A program made the translations under genes and the position numbers. Below, piece after piece: positions 36,501-46,146 of a stretch of DNA of 64,000 bases. Every line of letters starts with the position of its first letter. Position 1 is the stretch's first letter. The notes under the pieces were generated by a model that was not told the origin of the DNA, searched no databases, and saw only the letters and a program-made list of their open reading frames with translations. The stretch comes from Mycolicibacterium sp. P1-5 (GTDB taxonomy: Bacteria > Actinomycetota > Actinomycetes > Mycobacteriales > Mycobacteriaceae), in contig NZ_NPKT01000012.1 in NCBI RefSeq assembly GCF_008329565.1, positions 1 to 64,000 on the forward strand. Direction: 5' to 3'.

Positions 36501-37283
36501 TCAGCGCTCGCCGCTGGAACGCACCCCGAGCAGCACATCCTCCCAGCCGGGAACGGCGGGCTTGGCCTTCGCGCGCTTGGCTCGCGGAGCGGGAGCTGCA
36601 GCAGGCGCCGGCTTCTCCTCGACGGGAACGGGCGCCGGTTGCGGCTGCTGCTCCTCGAAGTCGAGCTGCGCGACGGCCGCCACCGGCCGCAACGGGCGCT
36701 CGAAGGTCGGGTCGATCAACTCGCTTGCGGCGTCGTCGAGTGCGGAGACCGTGCCACCGTGTGCCCCTGGACTGAAGCGGAAGTGCGCGACATTGTCGGA
36801 CAGTCCGGCCTGCCAGGACATCTGCACCACCCACCGGCCGTCCTCGCCCCGCCAGGCGTCCCACTCTGTCGCTTCGGGGCTGTGGCCCCGCGCGACCAGT
36901 GCGGTGCTGACGGTGTCCAGCAGCGTCGTCACCGCAGGCCCGTCGGCCAGGATCGGGTGCGCGGCGCCGGCCAGTTCGGCCGCCCGGGAGCGCTCCAGGA
37001 GCACCGGGTGGGCGAAGCGTTCGACCTTGCTGATGTCCATGCCGGATGACGCGGCAACTTGCTCGACGGACGCACCCGCTCGGATGCGCGCCTGAATGTC
37101 CCTGGGCCGCAACACGCCTTTGACCTCTTTGTCCCTCGGGGTCTGGCCCAGCGACCGGTCGCCGCGAATCGCGGCGCGCAATCGATCGTCGACCTGCAGG
37201 GTGAACTTGTCGGCCGGGTCGGGACCTTCGCAAATAATGTGCCTGCCGTCGACATCGAGTCCGATCACCCTGAGTTCTCGCAT
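36501..37283 (-). CDS. sepH: Cell division protein SepH
   Basis: A 260-residue cytoplasmic regulator of FtsZ assembly in actinobacteria. The N-terminal DUF3071 domain is present: MRELRVIGLDVDGRHIICEG, then ADKFTLQVDDRLRAAIRGDR, and a helix-turn-helix-like part RPRDIQARIRAGASVEQVAASSGMDISKVERFAHPVLLERSRAAELA. The tail is Pro/Ala/Lys-rich and disordered, ending in the conserved RAKRAKAKPAVPGWEDVLLGVRSS motif. Corresponds to Rv0883c. It lies downstream of serC on the same strand with a 71-base gap. Confidence 0.93.
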   Translation of the reverse strand: MRELRVIGLDVDGRHIICEGPDPADKFTLQVDDRLRAAIRGDRSLGQTPRDKEVKGVLRPRDIQARIRAGASVEQVAASSGMDISKVERFAHPVLLERSRAAELAGAAHPILADGPAVTTLLDTVSTALVARGHSPEATEWDAWRGEDGRWVVQMSWQAGLSDNVAHFRFSPGAHGGTVSALDDAASELIDPTFERPLRPVAAVAQLDFEEQQPQPAPVPVEEKPAPAAAPAPRAKRAKAKPAVPGWEDVLLGVRSSGER

Positions 37284-37354
37284 GTCGACCTCCTTGTTCG
37301 TCCGGAATTTAACCCAGCCGAGGCAACATAACGGTTAGGACACGCCGGGCGGGC

Positions 37355-38479
<1,125 letters not shown>

Positions 38480-38626
38480 CTAGAAGTCGACGCCACCGCC
38501 CAAGAAACAGAGGGGTAAACCGAGGCATTCGGCAAACCGGGAAACGGGTATGGACAAGTATGCGATACCTGCGGTACCGTTTGTACAACGACCGCCCAAA
38601 TGTAAACCTCTGTTGAGGAGACTGTC

Positions 38627-39640
38627 ATGGCGAGAACCAAGCTGATCCGGCGCTGGCGCCGCAACATGGACGTGCAGGACGACATCGCATACGTCGAGAT
38701 GCTGAACACACTGTCCGAGGGCTCAGTCCGGCGCAACTTCAACCCGTACACCGACATCGACTGGGACTCGCCCGAGTTCGCCGTGGTCGGAGGAGACGAA
38801 CGCTGGATCCTGCCGGGGACCGACCCGATCGGACAGCACCCCTGGTACCAGTCGCAGTCCAAGGAGCGCCAGATCGAGATCGGCATGTGGCGTCAGTCCA
38901 ATGTCGCCAAGGTCGGGCTGCACTTCGAGTCGATCCTCATCCGGGGCCTGATGGAGTACGCCTTCTGGACGCCCAACGGCTCACCGGAGTACCGGTACTG
39001 CCTGCACGAGGCGGTCGAAGAGTGCAACCACACGATGATGTTCCAGGAGATGGTGAACCACATCGGCGCCGACGTGCCCGGCATGCCGCGGCTGCTGAAG
39101 TGGATACAGCCTGCGATTCCGCTGGTGGCGGGGCCGCTTCCGATCCCGTTCTGGTTCGGCATCCTCGCCGGCGAGGAACCCATCGACCACACGCAGAAAA
39201 ACATTCTGCGAGAAGGTAAGACGCTGCACCCGATCATGGAGCGGGTTATGGCCATCCACGTCGCCGAGGAGGCCCGGCACATTTCGTTCGCCCACGAGTA
39301 CCTCCGGAAGCGGGTGCCGCACCTGCCGCGGCGCAAGCGATTCTGGCTGTCGCTCTACGTGCCGGTCGTGATGCGCGTGCTGTGTTCGGCGATCATCGTG
39401 CCGCCGAAGGCGTTCTGGAAGGAGTTCGACATCCCGCGCTCGGTGCGCAAGGAGATCTTCTTCTCCTCGCCGCAGTCGCGACAGATGTTGCGCGACATGT
39501 TCGGTGACGTCCGGATGCTGTGCCACGACACGGGATTGATGAACCCGCTGGCGAAGCTGATGTGGCGGATCTGCCGAATCAATGGTGCGCCGAGCCGCTT
39601 CCGCAGCGAGCCGGTTCGCCAGCACGTGGTCGCCGCCTAA
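38627..39640 (+). CDS. AurF-like diiron oxygenase
   Basis: A 337-residue ferritin-fold oxygenase. The iron ligands of the AurF N-oxygenase family can be placed: Glu101, Glu132-x2-His135 (VEECNHTMMF), Glu184, and His211-x3-Glu215-x2-His218 (HVAEEARHISFAHEYLR). The spacing from Glu132 onwards matches AurF, as I recall it, after an offset. AurF oxidises an arylamine to a nitro group; the mycobacterial substrate (Rv0885 position) is unknown. A GAGGAG ribosome-binding site precedes ATG 38627. fprB starts 18 bases after its stop, suggesting that FprB supplies electrons. Confidence 0.85.
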   Translation: MARTKLIRRWRRNMDVQDDIAYVEMLNTLSEGSVRRNFNPYTDIDWDSPEFAVVGGDERWILPGTDPIGQHPWYQSQSKERQIEIGMWRQSNVAKVGLHFESILIRGLMEYAFWTPNGSPEYRYCLHEAVEECNHTMMFQEMVNHIGADVPGMPRLLKWIQPAIPLVAGPLPIPFWFGILAGEEPIDHTQKNILREGKTLHPIMERVMAIHVAEEARHISFAHEYLRKRVPHLPRRKRFWLSLYVPVVMRVLCSAIIVPPKAFWKEFDIPRSVRKEIFFSSPQSRQMLRDMFGDVRMLCHDTGLMNPLAKLMWRICRINGAPSRFRSEPVRQHVVAA

Positions 39641-39658
39641 CCCAAAGGACTTCCACCT

Positions 39659-41344
39659 GTGCCCCATGTGATCACCCAGTCGTGCTGCAGCGACGGGTCC
39701 TGTGTCTACGCCTGCCCGGTCAACTGCATCCATCCGAGCCCCGATGAGCCGGGCTTCGCGACCGCCGAGATGCTCTACATCGATCCGGTGGCCTGCGTGG
39801 ACTGTGGAGCGTGCGTCAGCGCCTGCCCGGTCGGCGCGATCTCGCCGGACAGCAAACTGACCGACAAGCAGCTGCCCTTCATCGAACTCAACGCTTCGTT
39901 CTATCCCGAGCGGCCGGCCGGCGTGAAACTGCCACCGACCTCCAAGCTCGCCCCTGTGCTGCCCGCACCGCAGGTGCGCCGTGGCGAAGCGGATCTGACG
40001 GTGGCCATCGTAGGTTCGGGACCCGCGGGGATGTATGCCGCAGACGAGCTTCTGACGCAGAAGGGGGTGCGGGTCAACGTCTTCGACAAACTCCCCACCC
40101 CGTTCGGCCTGGTGCGCGCCGGCGTCGCCCCGGATCACCAACACACCAAAGGTGTGGCGCGCCTCTTCGAGCGGATCAGCAAGCACCCGCGGTTCACCTT
40201 CTACCTCAATGTCGAAGTGGGGCAGCATCTTTCCCATGATGAGTTGTTGCAGTACCACCACGCGGTGATCTACACCGTCGGTGCGCCGCACGACCGCAGG
40301 CTCGACATCCCCGGCATGGAGCTGCCGGGCACTGCGACGGCCACCGAGACGGTGGCGTGGATCAACGGCCACCCCGACTTCGCCGGGCTGGACGTCGACC
40401 TGCGCCACGAACGGGTCGTGGTGGTCGGCAACGGCAACGTCGCCCTCGATGTCGCCCGGATCCTGACCGCCGACCCCGACGACCTGGCGCGCACCGACAT
40501 CTCCGATACCGCGCTGGCAGCTCTGAAAAACTCTGCCGTGCGCGAGGTGGTCATTGCTGCGCGCCGCGGGCCGGTCGACTCGGCCTTCACCCTGCCGGAG
40601 CTGATCGGGCTGACGTCGACGGCCGAGGTTGTCCTCGCCCCTGCAGACCACGACCTGGTCGAGCAGGATCTGGCCACCGTCACCGATGCCCTCGGACGCG
40701 CCAAGCTCGAAATCCTCGCCAATCTGCCGGTTGCTTCCACCCTCACCGGCCGCCCACGGATTCGACTGGCCTATCGGCTGACTCCGCACCGGGTGCTCGG
40801 TATCGATCGGGTCAGTGGCGTCGAATTCCGGCGTACCGGAACCGATGAGGCGGTGCAGATCGACGCAGGCCTCCTGCTCACCTCGATCGGATACCGCGGT
40901 GCGCCGATCGCCGGGCTGCCGTTCGACGAGGCCGCGGCCGTCGTGCCCAACAGCGACGGGAGGGTCATCGATCCCGACACCGGAGAGGCCGTCACCGGGG
41001 CGTACGTCGCAGGCTGGATCAAGCGCGGCCCGACCGGTTTCATCGGAACCAACAAGTCCTGTTCGATGGAGACCGTCTCGAGCTTGGTCGACGACTTCAA
41101 CGCCGGCCTGCTCACCGACCCGAGCACGCGAGTATCGCCGCTTGACAAGCTGGTTCGCGCACGGCAGCCCGACGTCGTGGACGGGCGTGGCTGGCGCGCC
41201 ATCGATGCCGCCGAGACTGCTCGCGGTGAAGCCGAGGGGCGGACGCGGGTGAAGTTCACCGACGTGGCCGACATGGTTGCGGCGGCGGCCGCCGCGCCCG
41301 AGCCGCCGATGGTCAGACGGCTGCTCGCAGGTCTGTTGCGGTAG
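39659..41344 (+). CDS. fprB: FprB: ferredoxin / ferredoxin-NADP reductase fusion
   Basis: A 561-residue flavoprotein. Residues 1-65 form a two-cluster bacterial ferredoxin (Cys9, Cys15, Cys19, Cys23 and Cys46-x2-Cys49-x2-Cys52-x3-Cys56). From about 110 comes the adrenodoxin-reductase-like domain: VAIVGSGPAGMYAADELL for FAD, GLVRAGVAPDHQHTKGV, VVVGNGNVALDVARIL for NADP, and GWIKRGPTGFIGTNKSC. It moves electrons from NADPH to ferredoxins or oxygenases. Start GTG 39659. Matches Rv0886. Confidence 0.94.
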   Translation: MPHVITQSCCSDGSCVYACPVNCIHPSPDEPGFATAEMLYIDPVACVDCGACVSACPVGAISPDSKLTDKQLPFIELNASFYPERPAGVKLPPTSKLAPVLPAPQVRRGEADLTVAIVGSGPAGMYAADELLTQKGVRVNVFDKLPTPFGLVRAGVAPDHQHTKGVARLFERISKHPRFTFYLNVEVGQHLSHDELLQYHHAVIYTVGAPHDRRLDIPGMELPGTATATETVAWINGHPDFAGLDVDLRHERVVVVGNGNVALDVARILTADPDDLARTDISDTALAALKNSAVREVVIAARRGPVDSAFTLPELIGLTSTAEVVLAPADHDLVEQDLATVTDALGRAKLEILANLPVASTLTGRPRIRLAYRLTPHRVLGIDRVSGVEFRRTGTDEAVQIDAGLLLTSIGYRGAPIAGLPFDEAAAVVPNSDGRVIDPDTGEAVTGAYVAGWIKRGPTGFIGTNKSCSMETVSSLVDDFNAGLLTDPSTRVSPLDKLVRARQPDVVDGRGWRAIDAAETARGEAEGRTRVKFTDVADMVAAAAAAPEPPMVRRLLAGLLR

Positions 41345-41347
41345 GGA

Positions 41348-41764
41348 CTAGAGCGAGCGGCCGAGGCTCAGCTGCCAGGAAACGCCGAACCGATCGTTGA
41401 CCCAACCGAACTGTTCGGCGAAGTCATATGCATCCAAGGGCATCAGGACCTGCCCGCCGTCCTCGAGCGCGCGGTAGATGCGGCGAATCTCGCCCTCAGA
41501 CTGACAGTCGACGTAGAGCGACATCGACGGTGTGAAGGTGAAGTTGTGCGATACCGCGCTGTCGATGCACATGAACTCGTGCCCGGCCAACGTGAAGGAG
41601 GCATGTTTGACGCTGCCTTCGGTTCCAGCCTCACCGGGTCCGACCCGGGTCACCGAGGTGATCTCGGAGTCTTCGAACAGCGACGCGTAGAACCGGAGCG
41701 CTTCCTCGGCGTTACCTTCGAACATGAGGAAGGTCGAAATTCGCTGCACTGCAGTCACAGTCAA
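41348..41764 (-). CDS. VOC superfamily protein (PhnB/3-demethylubiquinone methyltransferase-like)
   Basis: A 138-residue glyoxalase-fold protein: QRISTFLMFEGNAEEALRFYASLFEDSEI at the start, SFTLAGHEFMCIDS, and a C-terminal YDFAEQFGWVNDRFGVSWQLSL. This is the PhnB-type VOC subgroup, whose members are often annotated as 3-demethylubiquinone-9 methyltransferase but are not methyltransferases. Substrate unknown. It converges on fprB with a 3-base gap and lies downstream of the broken nucleotidase gene. Confidence 0.85.
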   Translation of the reverse strand: MTVTAVQRISTFLMFEGNAEEALRFYASLFEDSEITSVTRVGPGEAGTEGSVKHASFTLAGHEFMCIDSAVSHNFTFTPSMSLYVDCQSEGEIRRIYRALEDGGQVLMPLDAYDFAEQFGWVNDRFGVSWQLSLGRSL

Positions 41765-41785
41765 ATCTCCTGCTTTGTTCGGTGG

Positions 41786-42260
41786 TCAGGCCTCGTCCCG
41801 CAGATACTTCAACACGGCGTCCCAGTCGGGGAACCGATCGGATCCGAAGTGGATCCACTCACCCTCGAAGCGTTCGGCGCCGTTGTTCGGCCGATCGTCG
41901 ACCAGGAAGTCGCCGCGGTTGAGGTCCTTGTTGGTGGGTCAGGATCAGCCGCTTGTACGCCGGTGAATCGTCCTCGGCGCCAAGGTGTTCGTGCACCCAT
42001 TCGATCTTGTGCTGCCAACCCGACGGGTTGCGCCACGGCGCGGTCGACAGCAGGTAGGTGTCGAACAGTGTCGACAACTCGGTGAAGGCCTCGATCGCGC
42101 CGGGCATCGAGCGCATCAACGCGAAGATGCCCGGCGCCTCGTCCATCCGCCCGCTGTACTTGTCCACCACGACCTGGTCGAGACCCTCGATCCGGTGGAC
42201 GAAGTCGACCATCGTGTTGTCGAGGTCGATGTAGAGGATCTTGCGCCGATCCTGGCTCAC
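41786..42260 (-). pseudogene. 5'-nucleotidase-like HAD hydrolase, single frameshift
   Basis: From ATG 42260 the frame reads as a HAD-fold 5'(3')-deoxyribonucleotidase-like protein: ILYIDLDNTMVDF (catalytic Asp-x-Asp), YLLSTAPWRNPSGWQHKIEWVHEHLG and KRLILTH. It then turns into Arg/Pro-rich nonsense with a stop at 41859. One base removed near 41933-41938 (an extra C in CACC on the coding strand) restores NKDLNRGDFLVDDRPNNGAERFEGEW and then IHFGSDRFPDWDAVLKYL to TGA 41786-41788. The restored end has the HAD DDRPxN motif, so this is one gene. It is either a recent pseudogene or a base-calling error. Confidence 0.85.
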
Positions 42261-42267
42261 GCCTGCA

Positions 42268-42717
42268 TTATGCCTGGCTCATCGCCTGCTGGACCTCCTC
42301 GTAGCTGACCTCGCGGACAGGCTCGCCGAGAGACCACTGATGCCCGAACGGGTCTCGGACCATGCCGTACCGGTCACCCCAGAACTGATCGTCGAGCGGC
42401 ATCACGACCGTTGCGCCCGCGTCGAGTGCGCGCTGGAACTTCTCGTCGACATCGGTGACGGTCAGGTGGATGGTGACCGGGGTGCCGCCCAGCGCGGTGG
42501 GCGTCGTCGACTTGCCGTCGGACATCTCGGGGAAGTCGTCGTTGAGCATCACCATGGACCCGTTGATCTGGACCGCGGCGTGGATCAGCTTGCCGTCCGG
42601 ACGAGGCACGCGACCGATCTCGGTGGCGCCGAACGCCTTGACGTAGAAGTCGATCGCCGCGGCGGCATCGTCGACGACAAGGTGTGGGGACAGTGCGGGT
42701 TGGACTTCGATCGCCAT
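42268..42717 (-). CDS. VOC family protein (glyoxalase/bleomycin-resistance fold)
   Basis: A 149-residue VOC protein: VQPALSPHLVVDDAAAAIDFYVKAFGATEIGRVPRPDGKLIHAAVQINGSMVMLNDDFPEM, then TPVTIHLTVTDVDEKFQRALDAGATVVMPLDDQFWGDRYGMVRDPFGHQWSLGEP. The His and Glu positions of a metal site can be guessed but the reaction is unknown. Matches the Rv0887c position. It begins 7 bases upstream of the nucleotidase-like gene on the same strand, so the two were probably co-transcribed. Confidence 0.88.
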   Translation of the reverse strand: MAIEVQPALSPHLVVDDAAAAIDFYVKAFGATEIGRVPRPDGKLIHAAVQINGSMVMLNDDFPEMSDGKSTTPTALGGTPVTIHLTVTDVDEKFQRALDAGATVVMPLDDQFWGDRYGMVRDPFGHQWSLGEPVREVSYEEVQQAMSQA

Positions 42718-42874
42718 AACAACCTCCTGTGGTTTCCGGCTGCCTTCGGGCCGCCATCGGTGTAGACATCACGGGTGGGCAGAACTCATCGCCCACGCCT
42801 GATGCAACCATCGGGCACCGACAGAAACGATTGCGCGCGAGACGAGCTCTGGCGGCGCCCACGGGAGGCCAACG

Positions 42875-44212
42875 ATGACCACCACGACAGTGCCGCGGTC
42901 GAGCGCTGCCGAAACCCGGCGGGCGATCTGGAACACGATCCGGGGATCATCGGGCAACCTGGTCGAGTGGTATGACGTCTACGTCTACACCGTGTTCGCA
43001 ACGTATTTCGAAGGCCAGTTCTTCGACGAGTCCGAGAAGAACTCGACGGTGTACGTGTATGCGATCTTTGCGATCACATTCGTGATGCGGCCGGTCGGGT
43101 CCTGGTTCTTCGGCCGCTTCGCCGACCGGCGGGGCCGCCGCGCGGCGCTGACGGTGAGCGTGTCGATGATGGCGCTGTGCTCCCTGATGATTGCGCTGGT
43201 GCCGTCGCAAGCGGTGATCGGGATGGCGGCGCCGATCATCCTCGTCGTCGCCCGGCTGGTGCAGGGGTTCGCGACCGGCGGTGAATACGGCACATCGGCG
43301 ACCTACATGTCGGAGGCGGCGACACGGGAGCGGCGCGGGTTCTTCTCCTCGTTCCAATACGTGACGCTGATCGGCGGACATGTGCTCGCGCAACTCACAC
43401 TGTTGATCCTGCAGTCGTCCCTCAACGACGGCCAACTGCGCGAATTCGGTTGGCGCATCGCGTTCGCCGTGGGTGGCGTCGCGGCGGTGGTGGTGTTCTG
43501 GCTGCGGCGCACCATGGACGAGTCGCTTTCCGAGGAGGTCATCGAGGCGGCCAAGGCGGGGGAGGACCGTGGCGCCGGGTCCTTGCGGACGCTGTTCACG
43601 GTCTACCGGCGGCCGTTGCTGCTGTGCTTCCTGATCACGCTCGGTGGCACGGTGGCGTTCTACACCTACAGCGTCAACGCGCCGGCGATCGTCAAGACCG
43701 CGTACAAGGGCGACGGCATGACGGCGACATGGGTGAACCTGACCGGCCTGATCTTCTTGATGCTGCTTCAGCCGGTGGGCGGGGTGATCAGCGACCGGAT
43801 CGGGCGCAAGCCGATGCTGGTGTTCTTCGGCATCGGCGGGCTGTTCTACACCTATGTGCTCATCACCTTCCTGCCCGAGACACGTTCGCCGCTGGCGTCT
43901 TTCGCGCTGGTTGCGGTCGGCTACGTGATCCTGACGGGCTACACGTCGATCAACGCGCTGGTGAAATCGGAACTGTTTCCGGCGCAGGTGCGGGCGCTCG
44001 GTGTGGGGGTCGGCTATGCGCTGGCGAACTCGATCTTCGGTGGGACGGCGCCGCTGATCTATCAGGCGGCCAAGGAACAGGGTCAGGTGCCGCTGTTCAT
44101 CGGCTATGTCACGGTATGCATCGCGGTGTCGCTGGTGGTCTACGTGTTCTTCCTGCGCAACAAGGCCGATACGTATCTGGATCGGGAACGGGGTTCGGCG
44201 TTCAGTGCGTAA
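42875..44212 (+). CDS. MHS-family MFS transporter (alpha-ketoglutarate/dicarboxylate permease-like)
   Basis: A 445-residue, 12-helix proton symporter of the metabolite:H+ symporter group. GNLVEWYDVYVYTVFATYFEGQFF, the motif-A loop FGRFADRRGRRAALTVSVSMMALCSLMIALVP, and LVQGFATGGEYGTSATYMSEAATRERRGFFSSFQY are MHS hallmarks (KgtP, ProP, ShiA relatives). The likely substrate is an organic acid; proximity to two citrate synthases hints at a TCA-type dicarboxylate but does not prove it. Preceded by a 157-base gap; a hairpin separates it from citA. Confidence 0.9.
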   Translation: MTTTTVPRSSAAETRRAIWNTIRGSSGNLVEWYDVYVYTVFATYFEGQFFDESEKNSTVYVYAIFAITFVMRPVGSWFFGRFADRRGRRAALTVSVSMMALCSLMIALVPSQAVIGMAAPIILVVARLVQGFATGGEYGTSATYMSEAATRERRGFFSSFQYVTLIGGHVLAQLTLLILQSSLNDGQLREFGWRIAFAVGGVAAVVVFWLRRTMDESLSEEVIEAAKAGEDRGAGSLRTLFTVYRRPLLLCFLITLGGTVAFYTYSVNAPAIVKTAYKGDGMTATWVNLTGLIFLMLLQPVGGVISDRIGRKPMLVFFGIGGLFYTYVLITFLPETRSPLASFALVAVGYVILTGYTSINALVKSELFPAQVRALGVGVGYALANSIFGGTAPLIYQAAKEQGQVPLFIGYVTVCIAVSLVVYVFFLRNKADTYLDRERGSAFSA

Positions 44213-44217
44213 GCAGC

Positions 44218-44243
44218 GAGGCGGCAGTCTCCGGTGCCGCCTC
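44218..44243. terminator. Bidirectional hairpin between convergent MHS transporter and citA
   Basis: GAGGCGGCA (44218-44226) and TGCCGCCTC (44235-44243) form a perfect 9-bp stem with an 8-base loop, filling the 33-base gap between the two convergent stops. No U-tract is present on either side. Position and stem make it a likely terminator for both genes. Confidence 0.65.
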
Positions 44244-44245
44244 CA

Positions 44246-45370
44246 CTACACCGGGTAGTGCGCGATCTCGTTCCAGCCCTGCACCGACTCCGGTGATCGG
44301 GGCGCCGGGCCGACGTAGATCGCCGATGGACGCACCAGCTTGCCGAGCCGCTTCTGCTCGAGGATGTGAGCGCACCATCCCGCCGTACGACCGCAGGTGA
44401 ACATCGCCGGCATCATCGTGGCAGGGACTCCGGCGAAGTCGAGCATCACCGCGGCCCAGAATTCAACGTTGGTCTCGATGGCCCGATCCGGCCTGCGTTC
44501 GCGCAGTTCGGCAAGCGCCGCCTGCTCGAGGGCGACGGCCACCTCGTAGCGCGGCGCCGCCAGTCGCTCGGCGGTGGCGCGCAGCACCCGGGCCCGCGGG
44601 TCCTCGGCCCGGTAGACCCGGTGGCCGAAGCCCATCAGCTTCTCGTTGCGGTCCAGCACACCCTTGACCACCGCGCGGGCGTCGCCGGAGCGCTCGACCT
44701 CCTCGATCATCGGCAGCACGCGGGCGGGGGCACCGCCGTGCAACGGGCCACTCATCGCGCCGATCGCGCCGGACAGCGCCGCCGCGACATCCGCACCGGT
44801 CGAGGCGATCACCCGGGCGGTGAACGTCGAGGCGTTCATCCCGTGCTCGGCAGCCGACACCCAGTAGGCGTCGATCGCCTCCACGTGCCGCGGATCCGGC
44901 TCGCCCTGCCAGCGGGTCATGAAACGTTCTGTGACAGTTGAGCATTCGTCGATCACGCGTTGCGGCACCGCCGGCCGGTAGATGCCGCGGGCGGACTGGG
45001 CGACATAGGACAGCGCCATCACCGACGCGCGGGCGAGATGATCACGAGCGGTTTCACCGTCGATGTCCAGCAGCGGTGCGTAACCCCAGATCGGGGCCAG
45101 CATCGCCAGGCCGGCCTGCACGTCGACCCGCACATCGCCGGTGTGGATCGGTAGCGGGAACGGCTCGGCGGGGCGCAGGCCGTTGCCGAACCGGCCATCG
45201 ACCAGCAGCGCCCAGACATCACCGAATGTCACCCGGTTGCCGACCAGCTCCTCGATGTCCACACCGCGGTAGCGGAGTGCGCCACCGTCCCTGTCCGGCT
45301 CGGCGATCTCGGTGGTGAAAGCCACCACCCCCTCGAGGCCTGGCACGAAGTCGTCGGGTACCACCGTCAT
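44246..45370 (-). CDS. citA: Citrate synthase 2 (CitA)
   Basis: A 374-residue citrate synthase condensing acetyl-CoA and oxaloacetate. It has [28 protein letters not shown], the active-site His in [13 protein letters not shown], the second His in [18 protein letters not shown], and the catalytic Asp in the [28 protein letters not shown] region. It is the short form, unlike GltA2 downstream (433 residues). Matches Rv0889c. ATG 45370 chosen; divergent from pdxH with an 83-base gap. Confidence 0.92.
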   Translation of the reverse strand: MTVVPDDFVPGLEGVVAFTTEIAEPDRDGGALRYRGVDIEELVGNRVTFGDVWALLVDGRFGNGLRPAEPFPLPIHTGDVRVDVQAGLAMLAPIWGYAPLLDIDGETARDHLARASVMALSYVAQSARGIYRPAVPQRVIDECSTVTERFMTRWQGEPDPRHVEAIDAYWVSAAEHGMNASTFTARVIASTGADVAAALSGAIGAMSGPLHGGAPARVLPMIEEVERSGDARAVVKGVLDRNEKLMGFGHRVYRAEDPRARVLRATAERLAAPRYEVAVALEQAALAELRERRPDRAIETNVEFWAAVMLDFAGVPATMMPAMFTCGRTAGWCAHILEQKRLGKLVRPSAIYVGPAPRSPESVQGWNEIAHYPV

Positions 45371-45453
45371 GGGTGGATTCTCCCATTCGGCGATCGGGCC
45401 GTCGCTACCGGTCGGTAACGAGCAGCCCACCGTTTGCGGCGTACCGTTGGCGC

Positions 45454-46146
45454 GTGGAATCCCCCCGGGAGAATCGCCTCGCGGCGATGCGCGTGGAGTA
45501 CGGCTCGGTCGAGAAAGACGGCAGCAGCGACCTCGATGTCGACTGGCTCGCGGACGGCTGGCTTGCCTTGTTGCACAGCTGGATAGCCGACGCGGAGGCG
45601 GCCGGCATCGCTGAACCCAACGCCATGGTGCTCGCCACCGTCGACCGTGCGGGAAGACCGGTCAGCCGCACGGTGTTGTGCAAGAGCGTGGACGAGACCG
45701 GGATCACCTTCTACACCAACTACGACTCGGCCAAGGGCGACGAGCTGGCGACGACCCCGTACGCCGCGATCACGTTTCCCTGGTACGCACTGGGTCGCCA
45801 GGTGCACGTCCGCGGTGCGGTGAGCAAGGTCACCGCCGAGGAGACGGCCGAGTACTGGTCCAAGCGTCCGCGCGGGTCGCAGCTGGGTGCCTGGGCGTCG
45901 TCGCAGTCGCGCCCGATCGGTTCGCGCGCCGAGCTGCTCGGCCAGCTCGCGCAAGCCACCGAGCGCTTCGCTGCCGACGAGCGGGTACCGGTGCCGCCGC
46001 ACTGGGGTGGCTACCGGATCGCCCCCGAGGTCATCGAGTTCTGGCAGGGCCGAGAGAACCGGGTACACAACCGGATTCGCGTAACAGCCGGAGCCGCCGG
46101 GACGGCGACATCGGGCGGAAGCCGCATCGAGCGGCTGCAGCCCTAG
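45454..46146 (+). CDS. pdxH: Pyridoxamine 5'-phosphate oxidase PdxH
   Basis: A 230-residue FMN enzyme that oxidises pyridoxine or pyridoxamine phosphate to PLP. It has [57 protein letters not shown], the FMN loop [50 protein letters not shown], and the C-terminal substrate block [29 protein letters not shown] 45454 fits the homologues' extra N-terminal residues. The next gene begins directly after its stop. Confidence 0.94.
   Translation: MESPRENRLAAMRVEYGSVEKDGSSDLDVDWLADGWLALLHSWIADAEAAGIAEPNAMVLATVDRAGRPVSRTVLCKSVDETGITFYTNYDSAKGDELATTPYAAITFPWYALGRQVHVRGAVSKVTAEETAEYWSKRPRGSQLGAWASSQSRPIGSRAELLGQLAQATERFAADERVPVPPHWGGYRIAPEVIEFWQGRENRVHNRIRVTAGAAGTATSGGSRIERLQP

Noticed and set aside
38981..40789. 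602-codon minus-strand frame opposite the diiron oxygenase and fprB
   Set aside because: Composition is that of an antisense frame, and both strands cannot plausibly code here, given the clear motifs of the two plus-strand proteins.
42774..42797. GTGGGC/GCCCAC repeat upstream of the MHS transporter
   Set aside because: Six-base GC arms with a 10-base loop are common by chance at this base composition.
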